Source: CAZLWA01 sp964563165
Lineage (GTDB): Bacteria; CLD3; SB21
Reading direction: 5' to 3'
NCBI GenBank assembly: GCA_964563165.1
Contig: CAZLWA010000033.1
Coordinates: 1-63,935 of the forward strand
Length of the DNA stretch: 63,935 nucleotides
Part shown: one piece after another, positions 45,121 through 53,102 of the stretch
How positions within the stretch are numbered: the stretch's first letter is position 1
Layout of the letters: each line of letters opens with the position of its first letter
Translations under genes and position numbers: made by a program
Notes under the pieces: generated by a model
Databases searched by the model: none
What the model was told of the DNA's origin: nothing
What the model saw: only the letters and a program-made list of their open reading frames with translations

Positions 45121-46053
45121 CTAAGTTTGAATGAGATTCACGCGTTCGATGTCGTGAATGCGTTCCAATTCCAAAATCATGTCGCCGTTCTCGTCCGTAT
45201 AGAACGCAGGGACAAATTTAGCGCCCCAGATAATTTCATCGAAGCGGTACGAATAGCGCGCGTGCACGGTTTGACTGAAGGTGTCGTCGAAGCCTTTGAT
45301 CATGATCAGAATTTCCGCCTGCAGCTCTTCAAGGTCTTTCGCGGTTTTTCCAAACAGCGGGCTGCCCTCTTCGATCGGATGAACGATCGTCCACGTGAGC
45401 GGAAAAAAATAAACCGCCGGGCGCTCCAGGGACAACGCGTGATATTTTCTCTGCAACTGAGCCCCGTTCTTTTCAACGGTCATGAGCATCACCTTCGCAT
45501 CGAGTTCCATGATCATATTCGTACGTTGATTCGCAATGCGGAACTCCAGAGCGGTTTTTTCCTGAAACGGCGCGACGATAAGATTCTGGCTGAAAACAAT
45601 TTGTACGGAAGGCCGTGAAAAACGCCCGTACAACAATCCCGTCGCCAGCGCGACGCTTAAAAGCCCGCACAATACTTCCGCCGAAGCCACGAGGCTTTCG
45701 GCGATTCCCTTGGGTGCGATCGTACCGTATCCGACCGTCGTGAATGTCTGCACGCTGAAAAAGAACGCGCTGAAAAAAGCATCTTGCGGTGTTGCAGTGT
45801 TGGCGCCTTGCAAATGTTCAACGCCCATCGCAATGTAAACGCCGGCAAAAAACAAGTTCGCCAGAATGTAAAAAACGACGACAATGCCGAAAAACCGCAG
45901 CCATGAAATATTGATCAAATATTGATAAAAACTGATATTCCGGATTCCGATGCCTTTGCGGAACACGTTGAAGGTGCCGTCCTTGTTGATGGCGCGGCGA
46001 AGCTCGCCCGTATATTTTTGTGAAAGCCCGGGATCGAATAAGGGTTGATTCAT
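45121..46053 (-). CDS. inward-rectifier potassium channel (KirBac-type)
   Basis: A 310-residue Kir channel. Two transmembrane helices (about residues 50-72 and 112-135) flank a pore loop with the selectivity filter 'TTVGYGTIAPKG'. The C-terminal cytoplasmic domain of about 170 residues has the immunoglobulin-like Kir fold ('RIANQRTNMIMELDAKVMLM'). An amphipathic slide helix, 'YQYLINISWLRFFGIVVVF', precedes helix 1. The ATG at 46053 is preferred to a TTG two codons before. First gene behind promoter P5. Confidence 0.92.
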   Translation of the reverse strand: MNQPLFDPGLSQKYTGELRRAINKDGTFNVFRKGIGIRNISFYQYLINISWLRFFGIVVVFYILANLFFAGVYIAMGVEHLQGANTATPQDAFFSAFFFSVQTFTTVGYGTIAPKGIAESLVASAEVLCGLLSVALATGLLYGRFSRPSVQIVFSQNLIVAPFQEKTALEFRIANQRTNMIMELDAKVMLMTVEKNGAQLQRKYHALSLERPAVYFFPLTWTIVHPIEEGSPLFGKTAKDLEELQAEILIMIKGFDDTFSQTVHARYSYRFDEIIWGAKFVPAFYTDENGDMILELERIHDIERVNLIQT

Positions 46054-46151
46054 AATCAATTTCGAATGTTTGAAGAATAATGATGCCAGGCCTGCGCAGG
46101 CGGCCTGAATCGGTTATTTATCGGGGAATGACCGGCGCTGTAATTCAGGCC

Positions 46152-46180
46152 AAGGTAGAAATATCCGCGCTTGGATTCAA
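46152..46180 (-). promoter_or_regulatory. promoter P5 of the Kir-TerC-CHAD operon
   Basis: On the minus strand TTGAAT (46180-46175) and TACCTT (46157-46152) are 17 bases apart, about 100 bp before the channel gene. guaB starts in the opposite direction 65 bp away; its own promoter was not convincing by eye. Confidence 0.7.
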
Positions 46181-46244
46181 TAATAAACTTGCGTTTTAAA
46201 AGCCGGTTCTATAAATTCGCACACTTTAGAAAAAGGAGTTGATA

Positions 46245-47729
46245 ATGAATAGCCCCGATATCCGCGAGAAAATCATCGGCGAGGGATTGACATTCGACGA
46301 TGTGCTCATTATGCCGCTCTATTCCGAAGTGCTTCCGAACCAGGTCCAGGTTGCCACACGCCTGACGAAAAATATCATGTTGAATATTCCGCTCGTCAGC
46401 GCGGCGATGGACACGGTTACGGAATCGGAATTAGCCATTGCCATGGCGCGGGAAGGCGGCATCGGCATGATCCATAAAAATTGTTCGATCGAATATCAGG
46501 CCGAGGAAGTGGACCGCGTGAAGCGCTCCGAGAGCGGCATGATCATGAAACCCATCACGCTCACGCCCGATCACAAATTATCCGATGTGCTCGAACTGAT
46601 GAAGCGGTATAAGATCAGCGGCATCCCGATCACCCATGCCGACGGAAAATTGGCGGGCATTCTGACCAACCGCGATCTGCGGTTCGCGACTAATTACGAC
46701 GACAAAGTAGACACGGTCATGACGAAGAATAATTTAATTACGGCAAAGGTCGGTACGACGCTCGAGGACGCCGAGAAAATTCTGCATAAACACCGTATTG
46801 AAAAATTGCTCGTCGTGGACGACCAATTCATGCTTCAGGGACTGATCACCGTTAAAGACATTCAGAAAAAGAAAATGTATCCGTTCGCGTGCAAGGACAC
46901 GCACGGCAGGCTTCGCGTCGGTGCGGCTCTGGGCGTGACCAAAGATCTGATCGAGCGCGCGGAAGCGCTGGTCGAGGCGGGGGTCGATGTATTGGCGGTG
47001 GATACGGCGCACGGACATTCGCAAGGCGTACTGAATGCCGTACGAACGGTCAAGAAAAAATTTCCTCAAATGGAGATCATTGCAGGCAATGTCGCATCGG
47101 GCGACGCCACGATGGAATTGATCAAGGCCGGCGCGGATGCGATCAAGGTCGGCATCGGCCCGGGCAGCATCTGCACCACGCGCGTGGTCGCCGGAGTGGG
47201 CGTTCCGCAAATCACGGCGATCATCGAATGCGCGAAAGCGGCGGCGAAAGAAAATATTCCCATCATCGCAGACGGCGGAGTTAAGCAGACCGGTGATATA
47301 GCAAAAGCAATTGTCGCGGGTGCGGATACGGTGATGATCGGGAGTTTATTCGCCGGAACGGAAGAAAGTCCCGGCGAATCGGTTCTTTACGAAGGCCGCC
47401 AATACAAGGTTTACCGCGGCATGGGCTCGCTCAGCGCGATGAAACACGGCAGTAAAGACCGGTATTTCCAGGAGGACGAAATGGACACGGATAAATTAGT
47501 TCCGGAAGGCATCGAAGGACGCGTGCCGTTCAAAGGCAGGCTCAGCGACGTCGTCTATCAGATGATCGGCGGATTGCGGTCTGCCATGGGCTACTGCGGA
47601 GCAAAAACCATTTCGGAAATGAAAACGAAAACGAAATTGATGAAAATGACCGGCGCGGGATTGAAGGAAAGTCATCCGCACGACGTACTCGTTACTCAGG
47701 AAGCGCCGAATTATCGGGTCAATAGCTGA
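46245..47729 (+). CDS. guaB: inosine-5'-monophosphate dehydrogenase
   Basis: Oxidises IMP to XMP with NAD+, the committed step to GTP; 494 residues. The TIM barrel begins 'EGLTFDDVLIMPLYSEVLP'; two CBS domains lie near residues 95-210; the catalytic Cys is in 'KVGIGPGSICTTRVVAGVG'; 'IADGGVKQTGDIAKAI' binds phosphate and 'YRGMGSLSAM' is the flap. AAAAGGAG precedes the ATG at 46245 by six bases, so a TTG at 46239 is rejected. It is transcribed away from the channel operon. Confidence 0.96.
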   Translation: MNSPDIREKIIGEGLTFDDVLIMPLYSEVLPNQVQVATRLTKNIMLNIPLVSAAMDTVTESELAIAMAREGGIGMIHKNCSIEYQAEEVDRVKRSESGMIMKPITLTPDHKLSDVLELMKRYKISGIPITHADGKLAGILTNRDLRFATNYDDKVDTVMTKNNLITAKVGTTLEDAEKILHKHRIEKLLVVDDQFMLQGLITVKDIQKKKMYPFACKDTHGRLRVGAALGVTKDLIERAEALVEAGVDVLAVDTAHGHSQGVLNAVRTVKKKFPQMEIIAGNVASGDATMELIKAGADAIKVGIGPGSICTTRVVAGVGVPQITAIIECAKAAAKENIPIIADGGVKQTGDIAKAIVAGADTVMIGSLFAGTEESPGESVLYEGRQYKVYRGMGSLSAMKHGSKDRYFQEDEMDTDKLVPEGIEGRVPFKGRLSDVVYQMIGGLRSAMGYCGAKTISEMKTKTKLMKMTGAGLKESHPHDVLVTQEAPNYRVNS

Positions 47730-47743
47730 GAAGAATTAACGTA

Positions 47744-47767
47744 GGGAACGTGCCATGGCACGTTCCC
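47744..47767. repeat. REP-like 24-bp perfect palindrome after guaB
   Basis: The sequence from GGGAACGTGCCA is exactly its own reverse complement. It lies 14 bp after the guaB stop and 14 bp beyond the end of the transposase gene. It shares the GTAGGGA beginning with the palindrome inside that gene, so it is probably a REP variant served by this transposase. No T-run follows, so it is not a typical terminator. Confidence 0.7.
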
Positions 47768-47781
47768 ACCCCGGCACCTTT

Positions 47782-48288
47782 CTACTCCCACCTTATCGGA
47801 TTATTTCTAATATATTGCCGGACAAAAAACATTTCCCTCTCGTCACGAATGATGCGGTCATGAAACCGGGATTGCCATTCGAAACCCGTAAATCCGTTTT
47901 GATTGCACCACCGTTTCACGTTGCCCTTGAAATGATTAATTATGGACGAAATGGAATTGGGCGTTAACGGTTGGATCCCTGTAGGGACGCGCCGCGTAGG
48001 GACGCGCCGCGGCGCGTCCCTACCGGATTCATCATTCAAAATAATAATCCCGTGAAAATGATCCGGCATAACGGCCCATTCATCCAAAACGGCGTTTGGA
48101 AAACGTACCGGTATTTCGTTCCAGAATTGATCCGCCATTCTTCCAACCGGCGATAAGATCATCTTGCCACCGGAGATCTTTCCGAAGGACCGGACGCGGT
48201 CTCCAACGCAGATAGTAATGAAATACGTACCATTCCGGGAATAATCGTATCCCGGCAACCGGTATTGTTTGGATATTTTGTGACCCAC
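47782..48288 (-). CDS. REP-associated tyrosine transposase (IS200/Y1 family)
   Basis: A 168-residue single-copy Y1 transposase (RAYT). 'QYRLPGYDYSRNGTYFITIC' (opening motif), the HUH motif 'WAVMPDHFHGIII' and the catalytic tyrosine region 'MFFVRQYIRNNPIRW' are intact. RAYTs nick single-stranded REP hairpins. Residues 93-107 ('GRDAPRRVPTRRVPT') are encoded by a REP-like palindrome and a half copy, inserted in frame between the HUH motif and the tyrosine helix. The start is a GTG. Convergent with guaB. Confidence 0.9.
   Translation of the reverse strand: MGHKISKQYRLPGYDYSRNGTYFITICVGDRVRSFGKISGGKMILSPVGRMADQFWNEIPVRFPNAVLDEWAVMPDHFHGIIILNDESGRDAPRRVPTRRVPTGIQPLTPNSISSIINHFKGNVKRWCNQNGFTGFEWQSRFHDRIIRDEREMFFVRQYIRNNPIRWE
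47981..48023. repeat. REP-like palindrome inside the transposase gene
   Basis: A 28-bp perfect palindrome (47996-48023) starting GTAGGGACGCGCCG is preceded directly by a 15-bp copy of its own first half (47981-47995). The whole is read through in frame by the transposase gene. Confidence 0.85.
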
Positions 48289-48370
48289 GACGATTACAAT
48301 ATCTTTGATAGAACTAACGATAGAGCGAGAGAAATGTAAATACCGGATTCTTCACGTTCAAGAAAAATAT

Positions 48371-48398
48371 TTGAATGGATTGTCAGTAAAAATAATTT
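48371..48398 (+). promoter_or_regulatory. possible promoter of the amidohydrolase gene
   Basis: TTGAAT (48371-48376) and TAATTT (48393-48398) are 16 bases apart, about 70 bp before the amidohydrolase ATG. It fits TAnnTT but lacks the C seen in the other -10 elements. Confidence 0.4.
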
Positions 48399-48415
48399 TA
48401 GTTTCTGACCAACAA

Positions 48416-48446
48416 AACCTGTGAGGTTTTTAAAACCTCACAGGTT
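48416..48446. repeat. 31-bp palindrome with 15-bp perfect arms
   Basis: AACCTGTGAGGTTTT and its exact reverse complement are separated by one base. It ends 20 bases before the amidohydrolase start. It is a strong hairpin in either strand; it may be a dispersed element, a bidirectional terminator, or a leader hairpin. Confidence 0.75.
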
Positions 48447-48466
48447 CAAAAAAACGCCTGTCATCT

Positions 48467-49717
48467 ATGAAAATCTATTCAGCCGACTGGATACTTCCGA
48501 TCACATCGCCGAAGATCAGGAACGGCGCGGCGGTCATTTCCGATGAAAATAAAATTCTTGATGTCGCCCCCGCGGACGTCATCCAAAAAAAATATTCCGA
48601 TAAGAATATCCAAAACATTCACTTTCGAAATTCGGTTCTCATGCCCGGATTGGTCAATGCGCATACGCACCTGGAACTTTCGATGATGAAAGGCGTGGTT
48701 CCCGGCGGCCTGGATTTCGGCGATTGGGTCTTTGAAGCGGTCACCAAACGGTTCCAATTTGATGAAGAAGAAGTTATCGCGGCGTGCCGGAATGGCGTCG
48801 CAGAATTGGAAAGAACCGGCACGGCCGCCGTCGGCGATATCGCCAATCATTCGGCGATCTCATTTCCGCTTTTGCAGGCATCGAAATTATTTGCGGTCAT
48901 TTTTAATGAAGCCACCGGACTGGCCGCCTCGGTGGCACCGGCGCGGTTCGAAGAATTCAAAAATAAATGCATGGATTCCTCCCGCGGCCGGGACGGGAAT
49001 GACAATCCGGAGGCAGGCCGGATCACGCACGCCCTTGCGCCGCATGCGCCCTATTCCGTTTCGCCGGAATTGTTCAGGCTTATCGCCGATTTTAATAACG
49101 ACGGAAAAAGGGTCTCTTCCGTTCATCTCGCCGAATCCTCCGACGAAACAGAACTGATCCGGGACGGCGGCGGTAAATTAAAAGCCGCGATCGTTAAAAT
49201 GAACCGCTGGAACCACGACTGGATTCCTCCGGGAACCTCGCCGGTAAAGTATCTGGATCAGCTCGGATTTTTGGACGACCGGTTGATCGCCGTGCATGTG
49301 GTTCATGCGGACCATGAAGATATCGCGCTTCTCAAATCCCGCGGCGTAAACATCTGCACGTGCCCGCGGAGCAATGTAAAAATAAATGCCGGGGGCGCCG
49401 CGCCGGTCGAAAACTTCCTGAAAGCCGGGCTGAACGTCTGCATCGGCACGGACAGCTTCGCCAGCAACGACGACCTGAACCTGTGGAATGAAATGGCGTT
49501 CCTGAAAAAAATGCATCCGGATATTTCCGATGCGATCATTCTGGAAATGGCGACGGTCAACGGCGCGCGCGCATTGGGATTCCAAAATAAGATCGGCAGT
49601 ATTGAAGCCGGAAAAGAAAACCGTTTGATTGCCGTAAAAAGCTGCGGGGTTATTCTGAATCCCGAATCTTTCTTATTATCCGGTTACGAAAATTTCTCTG
49701 CCGTAGAATGGCTGTAA
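48467..49717 (+). CDS. amidohydrolase family protein (deaminase-like)
   Basis: Metal-dependent hydrolase of the TRZ/ATZ/cytosine-deaminase branch, 416 residues. 'MPGLVNAHTHLELSMMKG' holds the HxH metal ligands, 'HALAPHAPYSVSPELF' the third His, 'SSVHLAESSDE' the HxxE, and 'CIGTDSFASNDDLNLWNEM' the final Asp. The NAHTHLELS form occurs in aminodeoxyfutalosine deaminases of the futalosine menaquinone pathway, which is one option; S-adenosylhomocysteine- or guanine-type deaminase is another. No menaquinone genes are visible nearby. The gene starts just after a strong palindrome. Confidence 0.8.
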   Translation: MKIYSADWILPITSPKIRNGAAVISDENKILDVAPADVIQKKYSDKNIQNIHFRNSVLMPGLVNAHTHLELSMMKGVVPGGLDFGDWVFEAVTKRFQFDEEEVIAACRNGVAELERTGTAAVGDIANHSAISFPLLQASKLFAVIFNEATGLAASVAPARFEEFKNKCMDSSRGRDGNDNPEAGRITHALAPHAPYSVSPELFRLIADFNNDGKRVSSVHLAESSDETELIRDGGGKLKAAIVKMNRWNHDWIPPGTSPVKYLDQLGFLDDRLIAVHVVHADHEDIALLKSRGVNICTCPRSNVKINAGGAAPVENFLKAGLNVCIGTDSFASNDDLNLWNEMAFLKKMHPDISDAIILEMATVNGARALGFQNKIGSIEAGKENRLIAVKSCGVILNPESFLLSGYENFSAVEWL

Positions 49718-49734
49718 TTTGAAACTCCCTCAAC

Positions 49735-49763
49735 TTGACTCCCATCGATTTTCTTGCTAACTT
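49735..49763 (+). promoter_or_regulatory. promoter P7 of the lipoprotein-aroF segment
   Basis: TTGACT (49735-49740) and TAACTT (49758-49763) are separated by exactly 17 bases, about 35 bp before the lipoprotein ATG. It fits the TTGAnT-N17-TAnCTT pattern. Confidence 0.75.
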
Positions 49764-49798
49764 TATGAGCAGATTTAACCAACCACAGGAAAATTCCC

Positions 49799-51385
49799 AT
49801 GAAAAAAATTTTGTACGCCGCAATATGTGCCGCATTCTTCACCGGCTGTTTCGAGGTTAAAGAAGAAATTATTCTTAATCCGGACGGTTCCGGCAAAGCC
49901 AATATCGAAGTTATTACCGTGAACACCGATGCGCTTATGGGCGGACTGGGCGGTAAACAAAAAAAATCGGAGGCCAGTTCCGCGCAAAGCCTCATCGATA
50001 AATCCAAAGGCGTCGACGTTTGGAAAGACGTCACCTACGGCAAAACACAGGACGGGCGTACGTTTGTAAAAGGCACGGCCTATTTTACCAACCTTAACGA
50101 ATTGAAGATCGACGCGGCCCCGACGTTTCACCTTGAGGATAAAAACGGCCAGTTCATTATCTCCGCCAGCAACGATGATCTGAACATGGGCAAAAAGTCG
50201 GACCATGAAAAAGCATTTCTTTCCGCCAAAGCCTCTAAAGCGGAGCGGATGGCGATCATCGAAAAAGAAAAGCAGGAATTTCAGGCTTCCAAAGCGATGA
50301 TGGGAATGTTTCTGTCGTCCATTAAAATGGACGTCACGATCCAGGTGCCGGGTAAATGGGTCACCGTCACCAATTTCAAAAAAGACGAGCTGGGGCGGCT
50401 GGTATTCCATTTCGACGGCAGCCAGATCGTCAATGCCATGGATGTTTTCCAGGATGAGAAATGGCTGGACGATATTGCGTCACAGAAGAAAGACATCCAA
50501 TTTAAAGACGCGACCGCTTTGAAAATGAACGAACGCATGTTCGGTACCTCCTCGGACATCCGGGCCGTTGCGGCGATCCAGAAAAAAAATCTTTTTAATT
50601 ATGCGCAGGAAGTCGCCAAGGCCAAGGAAGCCTATCCGGCCCTGCTGGAATCGCTGGGTTCAAAAGATAAAACCACGGCCGCTAAAGGCGACGGATTCGC
50701 ATCGCTGCACCCCATCGGCATACAATATTATTATGATACCGAGGGGAAGTCGTTCTCCGGCGATTCGTACAAAATGAGTTTCCTCGGCGAATTCTCGGGC
50801 GGCGCCGTGTCGGAGATCAACGAAATTCTCATCACCAAAGCCGCCGCCGACAACGGAGAGAATTTATTGGGTGATAATGCTCCGCAAAAAGTCACTTTCC
50901 CCTATCTGTCTCAGGATAAAACTTCCGTGACGTTCGACATGACGATGCACCGGCCAAAAGACGATGCCAAAGGAATGAAAGAGATCGCCGGCACGATCGA
51001 ATACCGTGTGTCGTCCGGAACCAAGGATGTCGATCTCGGTTTCAAAGATTTTACCGCAGGCGAAAAAGGGCCGCTGGGCGCGCTCATACAGTCCGTCGAG
51101 CAGGGTTCCTGGGGCAAGAACTATCATGACCTGAAATTGAAATTGGACGTCCCCAAAGAAACGATCGCCGAGATCAAGTTTTATGATAAGGAGCGGAATC
51201 CGCTGTATGTTTCCAAGACGGACCTGAGCGAATCGCCGGATGTTTCGATATTCTCTTTCTCCTATGACGGCGAGTTTTCGAAAGGCGGTTCCGTGGTCGT
51301 AACCGTGTATAAAGATATCAAAACCTATTCCGCGCCGTTTTCGATCAAAGACGTCGACTTGTTCGGAAGGCCGTTGAAAAAATAA
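49799..51385 (+). CDS. putative lipoprotein of unknown function
   Basis: A 528-residue protein I do not recognise beyond its export signal: 'MKKILYAAICAAFFTGC' is a lipoprotein signal with the acceptor Cys17. The next segment, 'KEEIILNPDGSGKANIEV', resembles the start of LppM-like lipoproteins that begin with an extracytoplasmic beta domain. Most of the rest is charged and rich in beta segments, with no transmembrane helix and no catalytic motif. It follows promoter P7 and is 18 bp before aroF; the two may be co-transcribed without sharing a function. Confidence 0.8.
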   Translation: MKKILYAAICAAFFTGCFEVKEEIILNPDGSGKANIEVITVNTDALMGGLGGKQKKSEASSAQSLIDKSKGVDVWKDVTYGKTQDGRTFVKGTAYFTNLNELKIDAAPTFHLEDKNGQFIISASNDDLNMGKKSDHEKAFLSAKASKAERMAIIEKEKQEFQASKAMMGMFLSSIKMDVTIQVPGKWVTVTNFKKDELGRLVFHFDGSQIVNAMDVFQDEKWLDDIASQKKDIQFKDATALKMNERMFGTSSDIRAVAAIQKKNLFNYAQEVAKAKEAYPALLESLGSKDKTTAAKGDGFASLHPIGIQYYYDTEGKSFSGDSYKMSFLGEFSGGAVSEINEILITKAAADNGENLLGDNAPQKVTFPYLSQDKTSVTFDMTMHRPKDDAKGMKEIAGTIEYRVSSGTKDVDLGFKDFTAGEKGPLGALIQSVEQGSWGKNYHDLKLKLDVPKETIAEIKFYDKERNPLYVSKTDLSESPDVSIFSFSYDGEFSKGGSVVVTVYKDIKTYSAPFSIKDVDLFGRPLKK

Positions 51386-51403
51386 ACTGAACGGAACCGG
51401 ACT

Positions 51404-52420
51404 ATGATATTAGTGGTCATGGAGAAGAACTCCACGGTCAAACATATTTCTGAAGTTTTGAAGATCATCGAGGACAGCGGCTGTACGCCGCATGTGTCCA
51501 AAGGCGACGAGAAGACGGTCATCGGCGTGGTCGGCGACGAACGCGGCGTGGTCACCGAGAAAATTCAAGCCATGCCGGGCGTCGAAAAAATAATCCCGAC
51601 GTCCAGGCCGTACAAACTCGTCAGCCGCGAATGGAAGCAGGAAGATACCGTTGTTAAGGTCAACGGGATCGAGGTCGGCGGAAAAAAGATCATAATTATT
51701 GCCGGGCCGTGCGGCGTCGAAGATGAAAATCAGTTATTGGAGATCGCCTTCGCCGTCAAGGAGGCGGGCGCGCACATGCTGCGCGGCGGCGCGTTCAAGC
51801 CGCGCTCGTCGCCTTACAGTTTCCAGGGGCTTGGGGAAAAAGGATTGGAATTGCTCGCCCTCGCACGGGAAAAAACCGGACTGGCGATCATCACCGAGGT
51901 CGTCAATCCGAATCAGGTCGAACTCGTCGCTCAGTACGCCGACATTTTGCAGATCGGCGCGCGCAATTCGCAAAATTTTTCGCTGCTTCAGGAGGTCGGT
52001 AAAACGAATAAGCCGGTCATGCTTAAGCGCGGCATGATGTCCAATCTTGAAGAATATCTCATGTGCGCGGAATACATTCTGGCCAACGGCAATTACAATC
52101 TGATCCTGTGCGAGCGCGGCATTCGCACGTTTGAGACTTACACGCGCAATACCATGGATATCTCGGCCATTCCGCTGATCAAACAGTTATCGCATCTTCC
52201 GATCTTTGCAGATCCGAGCCACGCCACCGGCAAACGCGCCCTGGTTCCGCCGGTCGCCAAAGCCGCCGTGGCCGCAGGCGCGGACGGCCTGATGATCGAG
52301 GTCCACAATCATCCGGAAAAAGCGCTGTCGGACGGCGCGCAGGCGATACTGCCTGCAGAATTTATTACATTAATGAAAGACCTGAAAGCCATCGCATCGG
52401 TGATGGGAAGATGTATTTGA
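51404..52420 (+). CDS. aroF: 3-deoxy-7-phosphoheptulonate synthase (type I-beta, with N-terminal regulatory domain)
   Basis: First enzyme of the shikimate pathway, joining phosphoenolpyruvate and erythrose 4-phosphate; 338 residues. Residues 1-75 form a ferredoxin-like regulatory domain ('MILVVMEKNSTVKHISEVL'), as in the Thermotoga-type enzyme inhibited by tyrosine and phenylalanine. The barrel carries 'IAGPCGVEDENQLLEIA', 'LRGGAFKPRSSPYSFQGLG', 'QIGARNSQNF', 'KPVMLKRGM' and 'FADPSHATGKR'. The ATG follows GGAACCGG. A heptamer array follows its stop. Confidence 0.95.
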   Translation: MILVVMEKNSTVKHISEVLKIIEDSGCTPHVSKGDEKTVIGVVGDERGVVTEKIQAMPGVEKIIPTSRPYKLVSREWKQEDTVVKVNGIEVGGKKIIIIAGPCGVEDENQLLEIAFAVKEAGAHMLRGGAFKPRSSPYSFQGLGEKGLELLALAREKTGLAIITEVVNPNQVELVAQYADILQIGARNSQNFSLLQEVGKTNKPVMLKRGMMSNLEEYLMCAEYILANGNYNLILCERGIRTFETYTRNTMDISAIPLIKQLSHLPIFADPSHATGKRALVPPVAKAAVAAGADGLMIEVHNHPEKALSDGAQAILPAEFITLMKDLKAIASVMGRCI

Positions 52421-52430
52421 GATGATGACT

Positions 52431-52521
52431 GCTGATTGCTGATCGCTGATTGCTGATCGCTGATTGCTGATCGCTGACGGCTGATCGCTGACGGCTGATC
52501 GCTGACGGCTGATTGCTCACT
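52431..52521. repeat. GCTGAYN heptamer tandem array between aroF and the NUDIX gene
   Basis: Thirteen contiguous heptamers: GCTGATT and GCTGATC alternate six times, then GCTGACG alternates with GCTGATC, ending with a degenerate unit. It fills most of the 112-bp gap. The change from one two-unit pattern to another points to duplication of 14-bp units. Confidence 0.9.
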
Positions 52522-52532
52522 ACTGATTTAAA

Positions 52533-53093
52533 ATGAATTCAAAAAAAGATTTAATTGAGACAAAAATTTCTTCAGAAGCTTTACTCAAAGGAAAGCTACT
52601 GAACGCGTGGCGCGACGAAGTGCGATTGCCCAACGGCAAAACCGGTATCCGCGAATACATCACACATCCCGGCGCCGTGATCATGATCCCGCTGTTCCCG
52701 GACGGCGATACGATACTCGTGAAACAATTTCGTTATCCGGTCGGAAAGACTTTTCTCGAACTTCCCGCGGGAAAACTGGAAGGCACGGAGCCGCGGGAAG
52801 AAGCGGTTCAGCGCGAACTGGCCGAGGAGATCGGTTATGTAAGTCATATGCTGACTCCCGTTGCGGAATTTTATCCCTGCATCGGCTACAGCAATGAAAA
52901 AATGTGGCTGTTTGTTGCAGAGGCATTGATGGAAGCCCGGGCCGAAACGGATCACGACGAGTTCATCGAAACGGTTCGCATGCCGTTCCGTGAAGCCGTC
53001 GCGATGGCGTGCTCGGGCGAAATAGACGACATGAAAACGATCGCGGGAATTATGCTTGGTCAAAATTTTTTATCCCGGCGCGCCGGGAGATAG
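52533..53093 (+). CDS. NUDIX hydrolase (ADP-ribose pyrophosphatase-like)
   Basis: Hydrolase of nucleoside diphosphates linked to another moiety, 186 residues. The NUDIX box is complete: G of 'GKLEGTEPREEAVQRELAEE' with the REUxEExGU part 'RELAEEIGY'. 'LVKQFRYPVGKTFLELPAG' before the box is the ADP-ribose/sugar pyrophosphatase signature. Its start lies just beyond the heptamer array; expansion of the array would change its distance to aroF. It is followed by an unknown gene 9 bp on. Confidence 0.9.
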   Translation: MNSKKDLIETKISSEALLKGKLLNAWRDEVRLPNGKTGIREYITHPGAVIMIPLFPDGDTILVKQFRYPVGKTFLELPAGKLEGTEPREEAVQRELAEEIGYVSHMLTPVAEFYPCIGYSNEKMWLFVAEALMEARAETDHDEFIETVRMPFREAVAMACSGEIDDMKTIAGIMLGQNFLSRRAGR

Positions 53094-53102
53094 GAGGCGG
53101 TC

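Noticed and set aside
46190..46225. TTGCGT and TATAAA before guaB as a promoter
   Set aside because: The spacing is only 15 bases and the boxes do not fit the pattern of the other promoters; left unannotated.
46884..47284. Long alternative frames inside guaB on both strands
   Set aside because: Codon-shadow frames in a GC-rich conserved gene, with Arg/Gly-rich low-complexity translations.
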